NCBI GenBank assembly: GCA_005880915.1
Contig: VBIW01000037.1
Coordinates: 292,239-356,238 of the forward strand
From: Chloroflexota bacterium
GTDB lineage: Bacteria > Chloroflexota > Dormibacteria > Dormibacterales > Dormibacteraceae
Length of the DNA stretch: 64,000 bases
Direction: 5' to 3'
How positions within the stretch are numbered: position 1 is the stretch's first letter; every line of letters starts with the position of its first letter. The position numbers and the translations under genes are program-made. This document shows, piece by piece, positions 41,649-49,843 of the stretch. Under the pieces are notes generated by a model. That model made no database searches and was not told the origin of the DNA. It worked only from the letters and a program-made list of their open reading frames with translations.

Positions 41649-42568
41649 TCGGGCAGAGCCGCGTCGCCGAGCTGGAGCTGCCGGGTGCCGCAATCGAGGG
41701 CGCCTCGACGCGGCCGGCGCAGAGCTACTGGAATGAATCCTGGGAACGACTTCGTGCAAACCGGATCGGGATGGCCGCGGGCGTGCTCATCGTGATCATG
41801 GCCCTGATCGCCATCGCGGCGCCGCTCTTCTCAGCCGTAGTGACCCATTTCCAGCCTCAGACCATTGACCTGGGCGCGACCTTCGCCAAGCCTGGCGCTC
41901 CCCACTTCCTGGGCACGGACGAGCTTGGCCGCGACTCGATGACCAGGCTCATCTGGGGCGGCCGTGTCACCCTCGGCGTCGCGTTTCTTACCGTGGCGGT
42001 GTCGCTCACGGTGGGAACCGGAGTCGGGATGCTCGCCGGTTACTACGGCGGCTGGCTCGACGATGTTTTGATGCGCCTCGTCGACACGGTCCTCGCCATC
42101 CCGGCGATCTTTCTTTTCATCCTCATGTCGATATTGTTCCGACCGACCCCGATCTCCCTTGCTTTGATCATTGCGTCGGTCGGCTGGGGCAACGTCGCGC
42201 GTCTGGTGCGCGGCGAGGTGCTTTCGGTCAAGCAGCGGGACTTCATCCTGGCGACACGTTCCATCGGCGCGCGAGACCTGCGCCTGATGTTTCGCCATCT
42301 GCTCCCCAACGTCCTGCCAGTGCTCATCGTGGCGGCGAGCCTGGGCGTGGGCCAGATCATCCTGATCGAGGCGGCGCTCGACTTCCTCGGCCTCGGCATC
42401 CAGCCGCCCACCGCGAGCTGGGGCAACATGCTAACCAACGCCGAGAGCTATTTCTTCCACTCGTTCTGGCTGGTGATCTTCCCCGGCGTCACGATCTTCG
42501 TCACGGTGCTTGCGTCAAACATCTTCGGCAACGCAATCCGCGACGCATTCGACCCGCGTCTCAAGTAG
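41645..42568 (+). CDS. peptide ABC transporter permease (DppC-type)
   Basis: A 307-residue permease with an N-terminal cytosolic segment, six helices and the DppC pattern HFLGTDELGRD followed by the EAA loop TRSIGARDLRLMFRHLLPN. The GTG start overlaps the DppB-type stop by 4 nt. Together they make the heterodimeric pore. Confidence 0.94.
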   Translation: MIGQSRVAELELPGAAIEGASTRPAQSYWNESWERLRANRIGMAAGVLIVIMALIAIAAPLFSAVVTHFQPQTIDLGATFAKPGAPHFLGTDELGRDSMTRLIWGGRVTLGVAFLTVAVSLTVGTGVGMLAGYYGGWLDDVLMRLVDTVLAIPAIFLFILMSILFRPTPISLALIIASVGWGNVARLVRGEVLSVKQRDFILATRSIGARDLRLMFRHLLPNVLPVLIVAASLGVGQIILIEAALDFLGLGIQPPTASWGNMLTNAESYFFHSFWLVIFPGVTIFVTVLASNIFGNAIRDAFDPRLK

Positions 42569-42574
42569 GCGCAC

Positions 42575-43564
42575 GTGACACAGGCGCTGCTCGAGGTTCA
42601 GGACCTCCACACGGTCTTCGCCACCAGGGAAGGCAAGGTCAAAGCGGTGGACGGCGTCTCATTCGAGCTGAATCCCGGCGAGACGCTCGGCATCGTGGGC
42701 GAGTCCGGCTGCGGCAAGTCGGTGACGGCGTTGAGCATCATGCGGCTGCAGAGGCCCGGCAAGATCGTGGGCGGCAAGGTCACGTTCAAGGGCCAGGACC
42801 TGACCAAGGTCACCGAGAGCGAGATGCGCGACATCCGCGGCCGCGAGATGGCGATGATCTTCCAGGACCCGATGACGTCGCTCAACCCGGTCTTTCGCAC
42901 CGGCTGGCAGGTGGCGGAGCCGCTCCGCCTGCATCACGGGTGGGACTCGAAGAAGGCGCTGGCTTCCGCGGTCCAGATGCTGGGCCGGGTCGGGATCCCA
43001 TCGGCCGCGGAGCGGGCGCGCGACTACCCTCACCAGTTCTCGGGCGGCATGCGCCAGCGGGTGATGATCGCGATGGGGTTGACGACCACTCCCGCGGTGC
43101 TGATCGCTGACGAGCCTACGACCGCTCTCGATGTGACGATCCAGGCGCAGATCCTCGACCTGCTGCGACACGTCAACCGCGAGTTCGGAACGGCGACGAT
43201 CCTGATCACACACAACCTTGGCGTCGTCGCCGGAATGTGCAAACGGGTGATCGTGATGTACGCGGGCAGGGTGGTCGAAGCCGGCCCGACGACGGACGTC
43301 TTCGCCAACCCCAAACACCCCTACACGTGGTCGCTCCTGCGTTCCATCCCGCGGCTCGACGCCGAGCGTCACGAGCCCTTGAAACCAATCGAAGGCCTGC
43401 CGCCGAGCCTGGTCGACCTCCCGACCGGCTGCGCGTTCCATCCGCGCTGCGCCTTCAAGGTCGAGCGGTGCTCACGCGACGTGCCCGCCCTGCAACCGGT
43501 GGGCGACACGCAGCTTTCGGCGTGCTGGGTGACGCAGGCGGGGGCAGAGCTCAAAGGTGCCTGA
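42575..43564 (+). CDS. peptide ABC transporter ATP-binding protein (DppD-type)
   Basis: A 329-residue ATPase. Walker A GESGCGKS is at 42-49, the Q-loop [11 protein letters not shown], the signature FSGGMRQRV and Walker [12 protein letters not shown] follow. The C-terminal extension has the oligopeptide-type [10 protein letters not shown]-x-ERC cysteine pattern, thought to carry an Fe-S site in some relatives. It energises uptake by the upstream permeases. Confidence 0.95.
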   Translation: MTQALLEVQDLHTVFATREGKVKAVDGVSFELNPGETLGIVGESGCGKSVTALSIMRLQRPGKIVGGKVTFKGQDLTKVTESEMRDIRGREMAMIFQDPMTSLNPVFRTGWQVAEPLRLHHGWDSKKALASAVQMLGRVGIPSAAERARDYPHQFSGGMRQRVMIAMGLTTTPAVLIADEPTTALDVTIQAQILDLLRHVNREFGTATILITHNLGVVAGMCKRVIVMYAGRVVEAGPTTDVFANPKHPYTWSLLRSIPRLDAERHEPLKPIEGLPPSLVDLPTGCAFHPRCAFKVERCSRDVPALQPVGDTQLSACWVTQAGAELKGA

Positions 43565-44579
43565 AGGCGCCCCGGTCAAAACGCTTACACGTGCCTGGAC
43601 GACGGCCGACCCGCTGGTCTCGGTCTCCGACCTGAAGGTCTGGTTCCCGGTCTCGTCAGGGATCCTGCAGCGCACCATCGCCCACGTCCACGCGGTGGAC
43701 GGCGTGGACCTCGAGATCAAGACCGGGGAGACGGTTGGCCTGGTCGGAGAGTCCGGCTGCGGCAAATCGACCCTCGGCCGCGCCGTGATCCGGCTGCTCG
43801 AGCCGACCGGCGGCAAGATTCTCTTCAAAGGCGACGACATCACGCATCTTCGAGGCGAGCGGCTTCGCGCCCTGCGCCGCGACATGGCGATGATCTTCCA
43901 GGATCCGTACGCCTCGCTCGATCCGCGCCAGACGGTCGGCGACATAGTCGGCGAGCCGATCGACATCCACCACCTGGCAAAGGGCAAGGAAAGGCAGGAC
44001 AGGATCCGAGAGATGCTCCGCGTCGTCGGCCTCAACCCACGGTTCGTCGACCGATACCCGCACGAGTTCTCGGGCGGGCAGCGGCAGAGAGTCGGCATCG
44101 CCCGGGCGCTTGCGGTCGAGCCGAGCTTCATCATCTGCGACGAGCCGATCTCGGCGCTCGACGTTTCGATCCAGGCCCAGATCATCAACCTGCTCGAGCG
44201 CCTGCAATCGAAGTTCAACCTCACGTATCTGTTCATCGCGCACGACCTGTCGGTGGTCAAGCACATCTCGAACCGGATCGCGGTGATGTACCTGGGCAAG
44301 ATCATGGAAGTGGCGGGCGGAACACAGCTCTACAAACGGCCGCGACACCCCTACACCGGATCTCTGCTGTCGGCGATCCCGATCCCCGACCCTGTGGTCG
44401 AGATGCGGCGAGAGCGCCTCATCCTTCAAGGCGACGTCGCTTCTCCAGTCAACCCGCCATCGGGCTGCCGCTTTCGCACACGTTGCCCACGTGCGCGTGA
44501 GCACTGCGCCGAAGAGGTGCCACCACTCGAGGAGTACGGCGACGAGCACAAGGCGGCCTGCTTCTATCCATTAGATTGA
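43557..44579 (+). CDS. peptide ABC transporter ATP-binding protein (DppF-type)
   Basis: A 340-residue ATPase partner of the DppD-type protein. Walker [10 protein letters not shown] is at 64-72, the signature FSGGQRQRVGIA and Walker B IICDEPISALD follow, and the C-terminal CRFRTRCPRAREHC matches the peptide-transporter extension. It starts with GTG inside the last codons of the preceding gene (8-nt overlap). A strong hairpin follows its stop. Confidence 0.95.
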   Translation: MPEGAPVKTLTRAWTTADPLVSVSDLKVWFPVSSGILQRTIAHVHAVDGVDLEIKTGETVGLVGESGCGKSTLGRAVIRLLEPTGGKILFKGDDITHLRGERLRALRRDMAMIFQDPYASLDPRQTVGDIVGEPIDIHHLAKGKERQDRIREMLRVVGLNPRFVDRYPHEFSGGQRQRVGIARALAVEPSFIICDEPISALDVSIQAQIINLLERLQSKFNLTYLFIAHDLSVVKHISNRIAVMYLGKIMEVAGGTQLYKRPRHPYTGSLLSAIPIPDPVVEMRRERLILQGDVASPVNPPSGCRFRTRCPRAREHCAEEVPPLEEYGDEHKAACFYPLD

Positions 44580-44582
44580 GGA

Positions 44583-44609
44583 CACAAGTGAACCTATGGT
44601 TCCCTTGTG
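44583..44609 (+). terminator. 11-bp hairpin after the ABC operon
   Basis: CACAAG-T-GAACC pairs with GGTTC-C-CTTGTG around a TAT loop, with one T/C mismatch. It begins 3 nt after the DppF-type stop. There is no T-run, so it may be an RNA-stability or rho-assisted element rather than a classical intrinsic terminator. Confidence 0.5.
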
Positions 44610-44613
44610 AAAA

Positions 44614-44681
44614 CCCTCCCTTCTGGAGGCAACCCGTTTCCGGGCGGTCGAAAGACAAAGTTGCGCCCGGGGTGAACCCGG
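44614..44681 (+). ncRNA. structured intergenic RNA candidate upstream of pyrE
   Basis: Four short hairpins occur in a row: CCTCC/GGAGG (44615-44629), CCCG/CGGG (44633-44644), GTC-GAAA-GAC (44647-44656) and CCGGG/CCCGG (44667-44681). GCAAC (44629-44633) can pair with GTTGC (44660-44664), closing a junction around the second and third. Such compact junction plus GAAA tetraloop architecture is typical of regulatory RNAs. I tested the consensus cores of common riboswitches from memory and found no match. The pyrE -10 (TAGATT, 44706-44711) is downstream, so the structure would belong to read-through ABC-operon mRNA or a separate small RNA. Confidence 0.35.
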
Positions 44682-44717
44682 CCGCGCAGACATCGCCGGA
44701 TCTTTTAGATTGACGGA

Positions 44718-45245
44718 GTGATCGCCGAACGCAAGGAACTCGCGCGCGATCTTGTCAAGGCGTCGTATCTCAAAGGCGATTTCGTCTTGCGATCCGGCAA
44801 GCGCTCGAATCGCTACTTCGACAAGTTTCTCTTCGAAACCGATCCCGTCCTGCTCAGGCGGCTCGGCCGCCATCTCGCCGCGCTTGTGCCAGCTGAGACA
44901 CAGCGTCTTGCAGCGCCCGAGCTTGGCGCGGTCCTGCTTGGTGGTGTCGTGTCGATGGAGACAAGCTTCCCGCTGCTGCTCGTGCGCAAGGAGCCCAAGC
45001 GCTACGGGACCGCGAAGCAGCTGGAGGGCAGATATACGGCCGGCGAGCGAGTCACGGTCATCGAGGACGTGGTCACCACCGGTGGCGACTCGCTGCGCTC
45101 GATCGAGGTCCTGCGCGACGCGGGGCTGGAGGTGATCCATCTCATCGTGGTTCTGGATCGTGGAGAGGGCGGCGAGGACAACATCCGCCAGGCCGGCATT
45201 CCGTACTCGCCGCTATTCCGGATTCAAGACCTCGACCTTGACTGA
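44718..45245 (+). CDS. pyrE: orotate phosphoribosyltransferase
   Basis: A 175-residue enzyme that joins orotate and PRPP to make OMP in pyrimidine synthesis. The N-terminal KGDFVLRSGKRSNRYFDKF segment and the PRPP-binding loop VIEDVVTTGGDSL are diagnostic. Length is slightly below the usual 180-215. TAGATT (44706-44711) ends 6 nt before the GTG start, so it has its own leaderless promoter. It overlaps the dihydroorotase start by 8 nt. Confidence 0.93.
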   Translation: MIAERKELARDLVKASYLKGDFVLRSGKRSNRYFDKFLFETDPVLLRRLGRHLAALVPAETQRLAAPELGAVLLGGVVSMETSFPLLLVRKEPKRYGTAKQLEGRYTAGERVTVIEDVVTTGGDSLRSIEVLRDAGLEVIHLIVVLDRGEGGEDNIRQAGIPYSPLFRIQDLDLD

Positions 45246-46608
45246 GCTGCTGATCAAGGGCGGCACTGTCTACACCGAGGACGGACCGCTTGAGGCCGAC
45301 GTGCTCGTCGCTGACGGCGTCATCACGCGCGTCGAGCCAGGGCTTGCGTTGACTGCGAAGGGAAAGGAAATAGATGCGACCGGCAAGTACGTGCTGCCAG
45401 GCGGGATCGACGTCCACGTCCACAGCCGCGACCCCGGTTTTCCCGAGAAGGAGGACTTCGGAACCCTGACCGCGGCGGCAGCTGCCGGCGGGGTGACGGT
45501 GGTGCTTGATATGCCGAACACGGTGCCGGCAGTCGACAGCGCCGGCGTCCTCGAGTCCAAGGCTGCGCTGGCTCGCAGCAAGGCGCGCGTCGACTTCGGG
45601 CTCTGGGGCCTGATCCGCTCGACGACGACGGCGGACGAGCTCGCCGGGATGGCCGCCGCAGGCGCGGTCGGTTTCAAGGCATATCTGGCCTACTCGTTCA
45701 GCCAGAGCCGCAAGCAGGTCCTGTACTCGCCGGGTTCGGACGACCCTGACCTCGAACCGCCGGCCGACTACGGCACGCTGGCCCGGTTGGCGCCCGCAGT
45801 GGCGCGCCTCGGGCTGCCGCTCGCCGTTCACGCCGAAGACCCGGCCATCCTGGCTGCCTTTCAGCGCCCCCTGCTCAGCTATTCGGACCTGCTCGACTCC
45901 CGGCCGCCTGAGGCGGAGGCGGTGGCCGTGTCGGCGGCGGCGGCCGTGGCGAGAGACACTGGGGTCCATCTGCACATCGCGCACCTGTCGAGCGCCCTCG
46001 GCCTGGCCGCCGCGGAGGACGCGGTGCGCAGCGGGACCTCGCTGAGCCTGGAGACCTGTCCCCAGTTCCTCTTCCTCACCGCGGAGGACTTCGACCGCGT
46101 GGGGCTGGCGATGAAGATGCTTCCCCCAGTCCGCACCGCGGCCGACCGCGACGCGCTCATCGACGGTCTCCGCAGAGGCGTGATCGACATGGTCAGCACC
46201 GACCATGCGCCGCACACGGACGAGGAGAAATCGCGTCCGTTCGAGGACGCGCCCGCAGGTAGCCCTGGCGTGCAGACCCTTTACCTGTCGTGCCTGCAGC
46301 TGGCCAAGAGCATGGGCGACGTCTGGCTCGCCCCTCGCTGGGTGAGCCAGGCACCGGCAGTGCTTGCCGGCCTGGAGGAAAGCAAGGGCTCGATCGCGTC
46401 GGGATTCGACGCCGACATCGTGATCGTGGACCCGGCCGCCAGGACGCGCGTCCGGCCCGAGGAGATGCGCTCCCGGCAGAGGCGTGGGGCGCTGGACGGC
46501 AAGGAGTTCGATTTTGCGATCAAGGAGGTCTACCTCCGCGGCGAGCCGGTCACCAGGGCCGGCAAGGCCCATGGCCGCATGGTCAGACCCGCCCTGGTCG
46601 CGCGTTGA
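45238..46608 (+). CDS. pyrC: dihydroorotase (pyrC/allantoinase-type amidohydrolase)
   Basis: A 456-residue amidohydrolase of the type I dihydroorotase class. Metal ligands are in DVHVHSRDPG, the carbamylated Lys in VGFKAYL, further His in VHAED and HIAHLS, and the catalytic Asp in VSTDHAPH. Coupling with pyrE (TTG start inside its last codons) argues for dihydroorotase over allantoinase or hydantoinase, which share these motifs. No carbamoyltransferase is in the window. Confidence 0.85.
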   Translation: MTELLIKGGTVYTEDGPLEADVLVADGVITRVEPGLALTAKGKEIDATGKYVLPGGIDVHVHSRDPGFPEKEDFGTLTAAAAAGGVTVVLDMPNTVPAVDSAGVLESKAALARSKARVDFGLWGLIRSTTTADELAGMAAAGAVGFKAYLAYSFSQSRKQVLYSPGSDDPDLEPPADYGTLARLAPAVARLGLPLAVHAEDPAILAAFQRPLLSYSDLLDSRPPEAEAVAVSAAAAVARDTGVHLHIAHLSSALGLAAAEDAVRSGTSLSLETCPQFLFLTAEDFDRVGLAMKMLPPVRTAADRDALIDGLRRGVIDMVSTDHAPHTDEEKSRPFEDAPAGSPGVQTLYLSCLQLAKSMGDVWLAPRWVSQAPAVLAGLEESKGSIASGFDADIVIVDPAARTRVRPEEMRSRQRRGALDGKEFDFAIKEVYLRGEPVTRAGKAHGRMVRPALVAR

Positions 46609-46616
46609 CCTGAGCA

Positions 46617-47093
46617 GTGGCGCGGCTCTGGCTCGTGTTGATCGTCGCGGTGTCGCTCGGGTCGGGCTGCTCGCAGCTGCCGGGGAGCGGCGCCAAGGGG
46701 TCGCCTTCCGTCAGCACCAGCCCGACCGGGACGCCGCTCGCCAAGGCGTCGGGCCAGCTGGATGCCGAGGTGCCGATGCCACCCAACTTTCCGACCGACA
46801 TGCCGGTCTATCCGCACGCCCGTCTGACCGCGGGCGCGACCTTCACTTCAAGTGGCCAGGTCGCCTGGGGGATGGAGTGGGAGACGCTGGACGGCGTCGA
46901 CAAGGTTCAGTCGTTTTACACGACGAAGCTCGGCCAGGGTGACTGGACGCTCAAGGTCAGCGCAACGTCCAACGGCGCCTTCGCGGCGACGGTCTCGCGC
47001 AAGTCGAACTCGCACGTCGAGGGAAGCCTCGCGGTCGTTTCCGACAACGGGGTGACGAAGATCCTGTTGAGCCTGATCAGCCCTTCGGGCTAA
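46617..47093 (+). CDS. small lipoprotein of unknown function
   Basis: A 158-residue exported protein: short signal peptide with lipobox LGSGC (Cys18), a Ser/Thr/Pro linker (residues 25-45), then a compact domain with MPPNFPTDMPVYPHAR and YTTKLGQGDW, a pattern seen in many uncharacterised actinobacterial and Chloroflexota lipoproteins. It follows the dihydroorotase by 8 nt, but a biosynthetic link is unlikely. It overlaps the convergent MBL gene by 4 nt. Confidence 0.7.
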   Translation: MARLWLVLIVAVSLGSGCSQLPGSGAKGSPSVSTSPTGTPLAKASGQLDAEVPMPPNFPTDMPVYPHARLTAGATFTSSGQVAWGMEWETLDGVDKVQSFYTTKLGQGDWTLKVSATSNGAFAATVSRKSNSHVEGSLAVVSDNGVTKILLSLISPSG

Positions 47094-47674
47094 CGAACCC
47101 CGGCGCCCCGGAAGATCGGGTTCTGAGCCACCTCTCGCTCCAGGCTGGTCGCCGGCCCGTGTCCGGGGTACAGCGCTGTCGACATGGGCAGGCGGAGGAG
47201 CTTGGTGCCAATGCTCATCATCTGACGGCGAAGGTCCGTCTCCGGCATCTGGCGGCCGATGCCGCCGGCCAGGATCGTGTCGCCGACGAACGCATGGTTG
47301 GCGACGACGAAGCACACGCTACCCGGGGTGTGCCCCGGGGTGTGGAGCACTGAAACCTTGAACTCCCCGAAGTCGAGCTCATCTCCGTCGAGCAGGTAGC
47401 GGTCGGCGGAGCGCAGGAACTGCTTGGCGTCCGCCGAGTGGATGCCGGTCTCGCCGCCCGTGATCGCCTTGAGGTCGTCCTTGCCGCCGACGTGTCCCGG
47501 GTGGCCGTGCGTGGCCAGGATGTACTTGATGGTCACGTTCCCGGCCTGCTCGACGATCTTTTTCACCGGCAGCCCTGGGTCGATGACGACGGCCTCCTTC
47601 GTCGTGGCGCACGACACGACGTAGCAGTTGACCTCGCGATCGAGCTTGACCTTGACGATGGAGAGCTTCGGCAT
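47090..47674 (-). CDS. MBL-fold hydrolase, glyoxalase II-like, with altered metal motif
   Basis: A 194-residue glyoxalase II-like MBL protein. VVIDPGLP, LHTPGHTPGS, GDTILAG and YPGHGPAT are in the right places. The first metal motif, however, reads THGHPGHVGG: the Asp of HxHxDH is replaced by Gly (GGA codon, two changes from GAC). That Asp holds the second metal, so the enzyme may use one metal or be non-hydrolytic. TAGATA (complement of 47682-47687) ends 7 nt before the ATG. Confidence 0.85.
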   Translation of the reverse strand: MPKLSIVKVKLDREVNCYVVSCATTKEAVVIDPGLPVKKIVEQAGNVTIKYILATHGHPGHVGGKDDLKAITGGETGIHSADAKQFLRSADRYLLDGDELDFGEFKVSVLHTPGHTPGSVCFVVANHAFVGDTILAGGIGRQMPETDLRRQMMSIGTKLLRLPMSTALYPGHGPATSLEREVAQNPIFRGAGVR

Positions 47675-47681
47675 CGATCAC

Positions 47682-47687
47682 TATCTA
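47682..47687. promoter_or_regulatory. shared bidirectional -10 hexamer TATCTA/TAGATA
   Basis: Read on the plus strand, TATCTA ends 6 nt before the ATG of the 33-residue membrane peptide. Read on the minus strand the same six base pairs (TAGATA) end 7 nt before the ATG of the MBL gene. The start codons are only 19 nt apart, so one opened stretch of DNA would serve both leaderless mRNAs. Confidence 0.5.
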
Positions 47688-47693
47688 CCGCAA

Positions 47694-47795
47694 ATGGAGC
47701 GCGTGGCGGCGGTCGGGTTTGGAATCGGGCTCCTGGTGGTCTGCCTGTTCTGGACCTACGGCTACTTCAGGAAGCGGTCCAAGAACCGTTTTTAG
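47694..47795 (+). CDS. 33-residue single-pass membrane peptide
   Basis: Too short for routine gene calling. It encodes M-E-R then a 20-residue hydrophobic helix (VAAVGFGIGLLVVCLFWTYGY) and a strongly basic tail FRKRSKNRF, a clean single-pass inner-membrane topology with the C-terminus inside. TATCTA ends 6 nt before the ATG. This composition would not be expected by chance in a GC-rich intergenic region. Function unknown; candidates are a regulator of a membrane complex or a toxin-like peptide. Confidence 0.6.
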   Translation: MERVAAVGFGIGLLVVCLFWTYGYFRKRSKNRF

Positions 47796-47846
47796 AAATT
47801 CGTACCAGCCCCTCCGTCGGCCGCCCCATCCCCGCCTTTGGCGGTA

Positions 47847-47890
47847 CTTCCCCATAAATGGGGAAGAGCCACCTCCCATGAATGGGGAGG
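47847..47890. repeat. two copies of the CTCCCCAT palindrome
   Basis: CTTCCCCAT-AA-ATGGGGAAG (47847-47866, perfect 9-bp arms) is followed five bases later by CCTCCCAT-GA-ATGGGGAGG (47872-47890, one base missing in the left arm). They match the element at 36079-36098. They fill the gap between the membrane peptide and the leftward 96-residue gene and could end transcription from either side. Confidence 0.65.
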
Positions 47891-47893
47891 AGG

Positions 47894-48184
47894 CTATTCC
47901 AATACGGCCTGGATCTTCAGGCGCAGCGCGTCCAGCGAGTCGAACTTGTCCAGCGGCGGTTTGGCTCGCGGGCGGTCGGGATACTTCGCCGTCTGGACCG
48001 CTTCGAGGAGCAGCTCGATCTCCTCAGGCGTGAAGTTCATCGTTTTGAGGACGACCTCCTTGACCGCGCTTGGGCGATCGACGGCGTCCCTGATCACGTC
48101 GTCGGTATCGGTGATGACCTGGGGCCGCGTCGGACGGAAGAGCTCTTCGGACCCGACGAGTGACACTCGCTTGAAATTTGGCAT
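47894..48184 (-). CDS. uncharacterised 96-residue protein downstream of ParA-like gene
   Basis: A soluble acidic helical protein, with MPNFKRVSLVGSEELFRPT at the start, a central TPEEIELLLEAVQTAK and a C-terminal Leu-rich helix. It starts 5 nt after the ParA-like stop, where ParB or an adaptor is often found, but it has no ParB or HTH motif. It may be a partner of the ATPase; I do not recognise its family. Confidence 0.62.
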   Translation of the reverse strand: MPNFKRVSLVGSEELFRPTRPQVITDTDDVIRDAVDRPSAVKEVVLKTMNFTPEEIELLLEAVQTAKYPDRPRAKPPLDKFDSLDALRLKIQAVLE

Positions 48185-48189
48185 TTGGT

Positions 48190-48963
48190 TCAGTCCTGTA
48201 CCCGATGATTTTCGATTACCGCCACCGCCAACGCTCGATACGCCCGTGCTCCGTCGGACTCCTTCGCGTATGTCAGTATCGACTGACCCGCGAGCGGCGT
48301 CTCCGCGAAGCGGATCGAGTCGGTGACCGCGAAGTCATAGACCTTGGTGCCGTACTTCTCCTTGACCGCCGCGAGCACTTCTTGCGAGTGGAGCGCTCGT
48401 TGCTTGTAGAGAGTGGGGAGGATGCCGATCAGCTCGAGCCGGGGGTTGAGCCGTCGCTTGACGCGCTCCATGGTGACTAGCAGCTCCTGCATTCCTTTGA
48501 GAGCGAGGAACTCCGCCTGCAGCGGCACCAACACTTCATCCGCCGCGACCAGCGCGTTGATCACGATCAGGTCCAGCGACGGCGGGCAGTCGATGATGAT
48601 GAAGTCGTATCGCTTCTGCGCGGGCTCGAGCTTGTCGCGGAGGATGCTCTCGCGACCAATCTCGTTGATCAGCTGGTTCTCCGCTCCGGCGAGCTCGATG
48701 TCCGCCGCAATGTAGTGGACGCCCATCTGGGGCGCCTCCTGGACGACGTCAGTGACCGTCGTCTCGGGATCGACCAGCAGGTGGTAGATGGTCTTCTCGA
48801 CCTCGCCCGGCGGCTTCATGTACAGGGTGAGGTGGCCCTGGGCGTCGAGATCGATCAGCAGGACGCGTTGACCCAACTCGGCGAGTGCGGCGCCCAGGTT
48901 GACGGCGGTGGTGGTCTTGCCAACCCCGCCCTTTTGCATCGCTACGGCGATCGTTCGGGCCAA
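48190..48963 (-). CDS. ParA/Soj-family ATPase
   Basis: A 257-residue Walker-type ATPase of the ParA/MinD superfamily. The deviant Walker A KGGVGKTTT (signature Lys) is near residue 11, the switch region IDLDAQGHLT follows, and Walker B-like DFIIIDCPPSLD is intact. It may segregate chromosome or another cargo; with no parB or parS next to it the cargo is uncertain. TTG at 48963 is chosen because GGAG lies 6 nt upstream and the protein then starts as Soj proteins do; a 22-residue longer form has no support. Confidence 0.88.
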   Translation of the reverse strand: MARTIAVAMQKGGVGKTTTAVNLGAALAELGQRVLLIDLDAQGHLTLYMKPPGEVEKTIYHLLVDPETTVTDVVQEAPQMGVHYIAADIELAGAENQLINEIGRESILRDKLEPAQKRYDFIIIDCPPSLDLIVINALVAADEVLVPLQAEFLALKGMQELLVTMERVKRRLNPRLELIGILPTLYKQRALHSQEVLAAVKEKYGTKVYDFAVTDSIRFAETPLAGQSILTYAKESDGARAYRALAVAVIENHRVQD

Positions 48964-49048
48964 GAGCGCTCCGAGTCTAACCGAACCCGGCCCTTCTGAC
49001 TGGCAAGGAGGAGTTCCGGGGCCCGTCATCTAGAATGGCGCCCGACCT

Positions 49049-49834
49049 GTGATCATCGACATCCTCGTCGTCCTGGTCCTCGTGATCGCACTGATCACCG
49101 GTTACCAGCGCGGCGTGATCCAACCCCTGATGGCCGAGATCTTCTTTTTCGGCACATTGCTCGTTGTATTCCGGTTCCACGACCAGTACACGACCGAGAT
49201 GCAGAAGCTGCTCCACCTCACACCCGTGCTGGCCGTGTTCGTCGCCCTGATCATCGCCGTGGTCATGGGCGCGATCGGTGGGGCGATCGGGGGCGCCTTC
49301 CATCGCCTGGAGGCGATCCGCGGCGTCGATGGGCTCCTGGGGGTGTTCGTGCATGCCGCGGTGACTGTGGTCGTGGTCTACCTGGCGATCTCGGCCCTGG
49401 TCACGCTGGACAACGCGTTCGAACCCGCACTGAAAAGCGCGAGCCTGACCTTGAGCCAGGTCAACCAGCTCGAGACCGAGATCCTCTCGAACCCGATCAC
49501 CGCGGCCATGGTCTCGAAGGCGGACCTCAATGCGCTCAAGGCGGCCGCGGCCAAGAGCAACGCCGCGCATCTCGATTCGGTCGCGGGCATCCATCAGCTC
49601 CAGCAGATCTACAGCGACTTCATCCAGCCTCAGCTGCACAGCTCGCGCACGGCGCCGTTCATCCTTGGCGTCGGCCGCCACCTGCCGTTCATCGGCCACG
49701 TCGGCCCAAACGACCTGAAGCCACTGCCGACAACAAGCCCGGTGACCTGTCCGTCGCCGACCCCGAAGGCAAGCGCGACACCGAAGACCAGTCCGTCGCC
49801 GGCGGCGTGCGCAACCCCGACGCCGACGAGGTAG
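49049..49834 (+). CDS. CvpA-like membrane protein with Pro/Thr-rich tail
   Basis: A 261-residue protein. Four hydrophobic helices in the first 130 residues, beginning IIDILVVLVLVIALITGYQRG, match the CvpA/colicin V production family. The C-terminal half is soluble (QLQQIYSDF) and ends in a low-complexity Pro/Thr/Ser/Lys tail (TPKASATPKT). CvpA affects purF expression or envelope traits in enterics; the role here is unclear. TAGAAT (49031-49036) lies 12 nt before the GTG. Confidence 0.75.
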   Translation: MIIDILVVLVLVIALITGYQRGVIQPLMAEIFFFGTLLVVFRFHDQYTTEMQKLLHLTPVLAVFVALIIAVVMGAIGGAIGGAFHRLEAIRGVDGLLGVFVHAAVTVVVVYLAISALVTLDNAFEPALKSASLTLSQVNQLETEILSNPITAAMVSKADLNALKAAAAKSNAAHLDSVAGIHQLQQIYSDFIQPQLHSSRTAPFILGVGRHLPFIGHVGPNDLKPLPTTSPVTCPSPTPKASATPKTSPSPAACATPTPTR

Positions 49835-49843
49835 CTTAGTCTC

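Noticed and set aside
44614-44700. c-di-GMP (GEMM) or guanidine/PRPP riboswitch for pyrE
   Set aside because: Only a GAAA tetraloop and short GC stems match; the conserved cores of these classes are missing and pyrE has its own downstream -10.
45142-46572. Leftward 476-codon frame opposite the dihydroorotase
   Set aside because: Antisense to a gene with complete catalytic motifs; Arg/Gln/His-rich and no domain.
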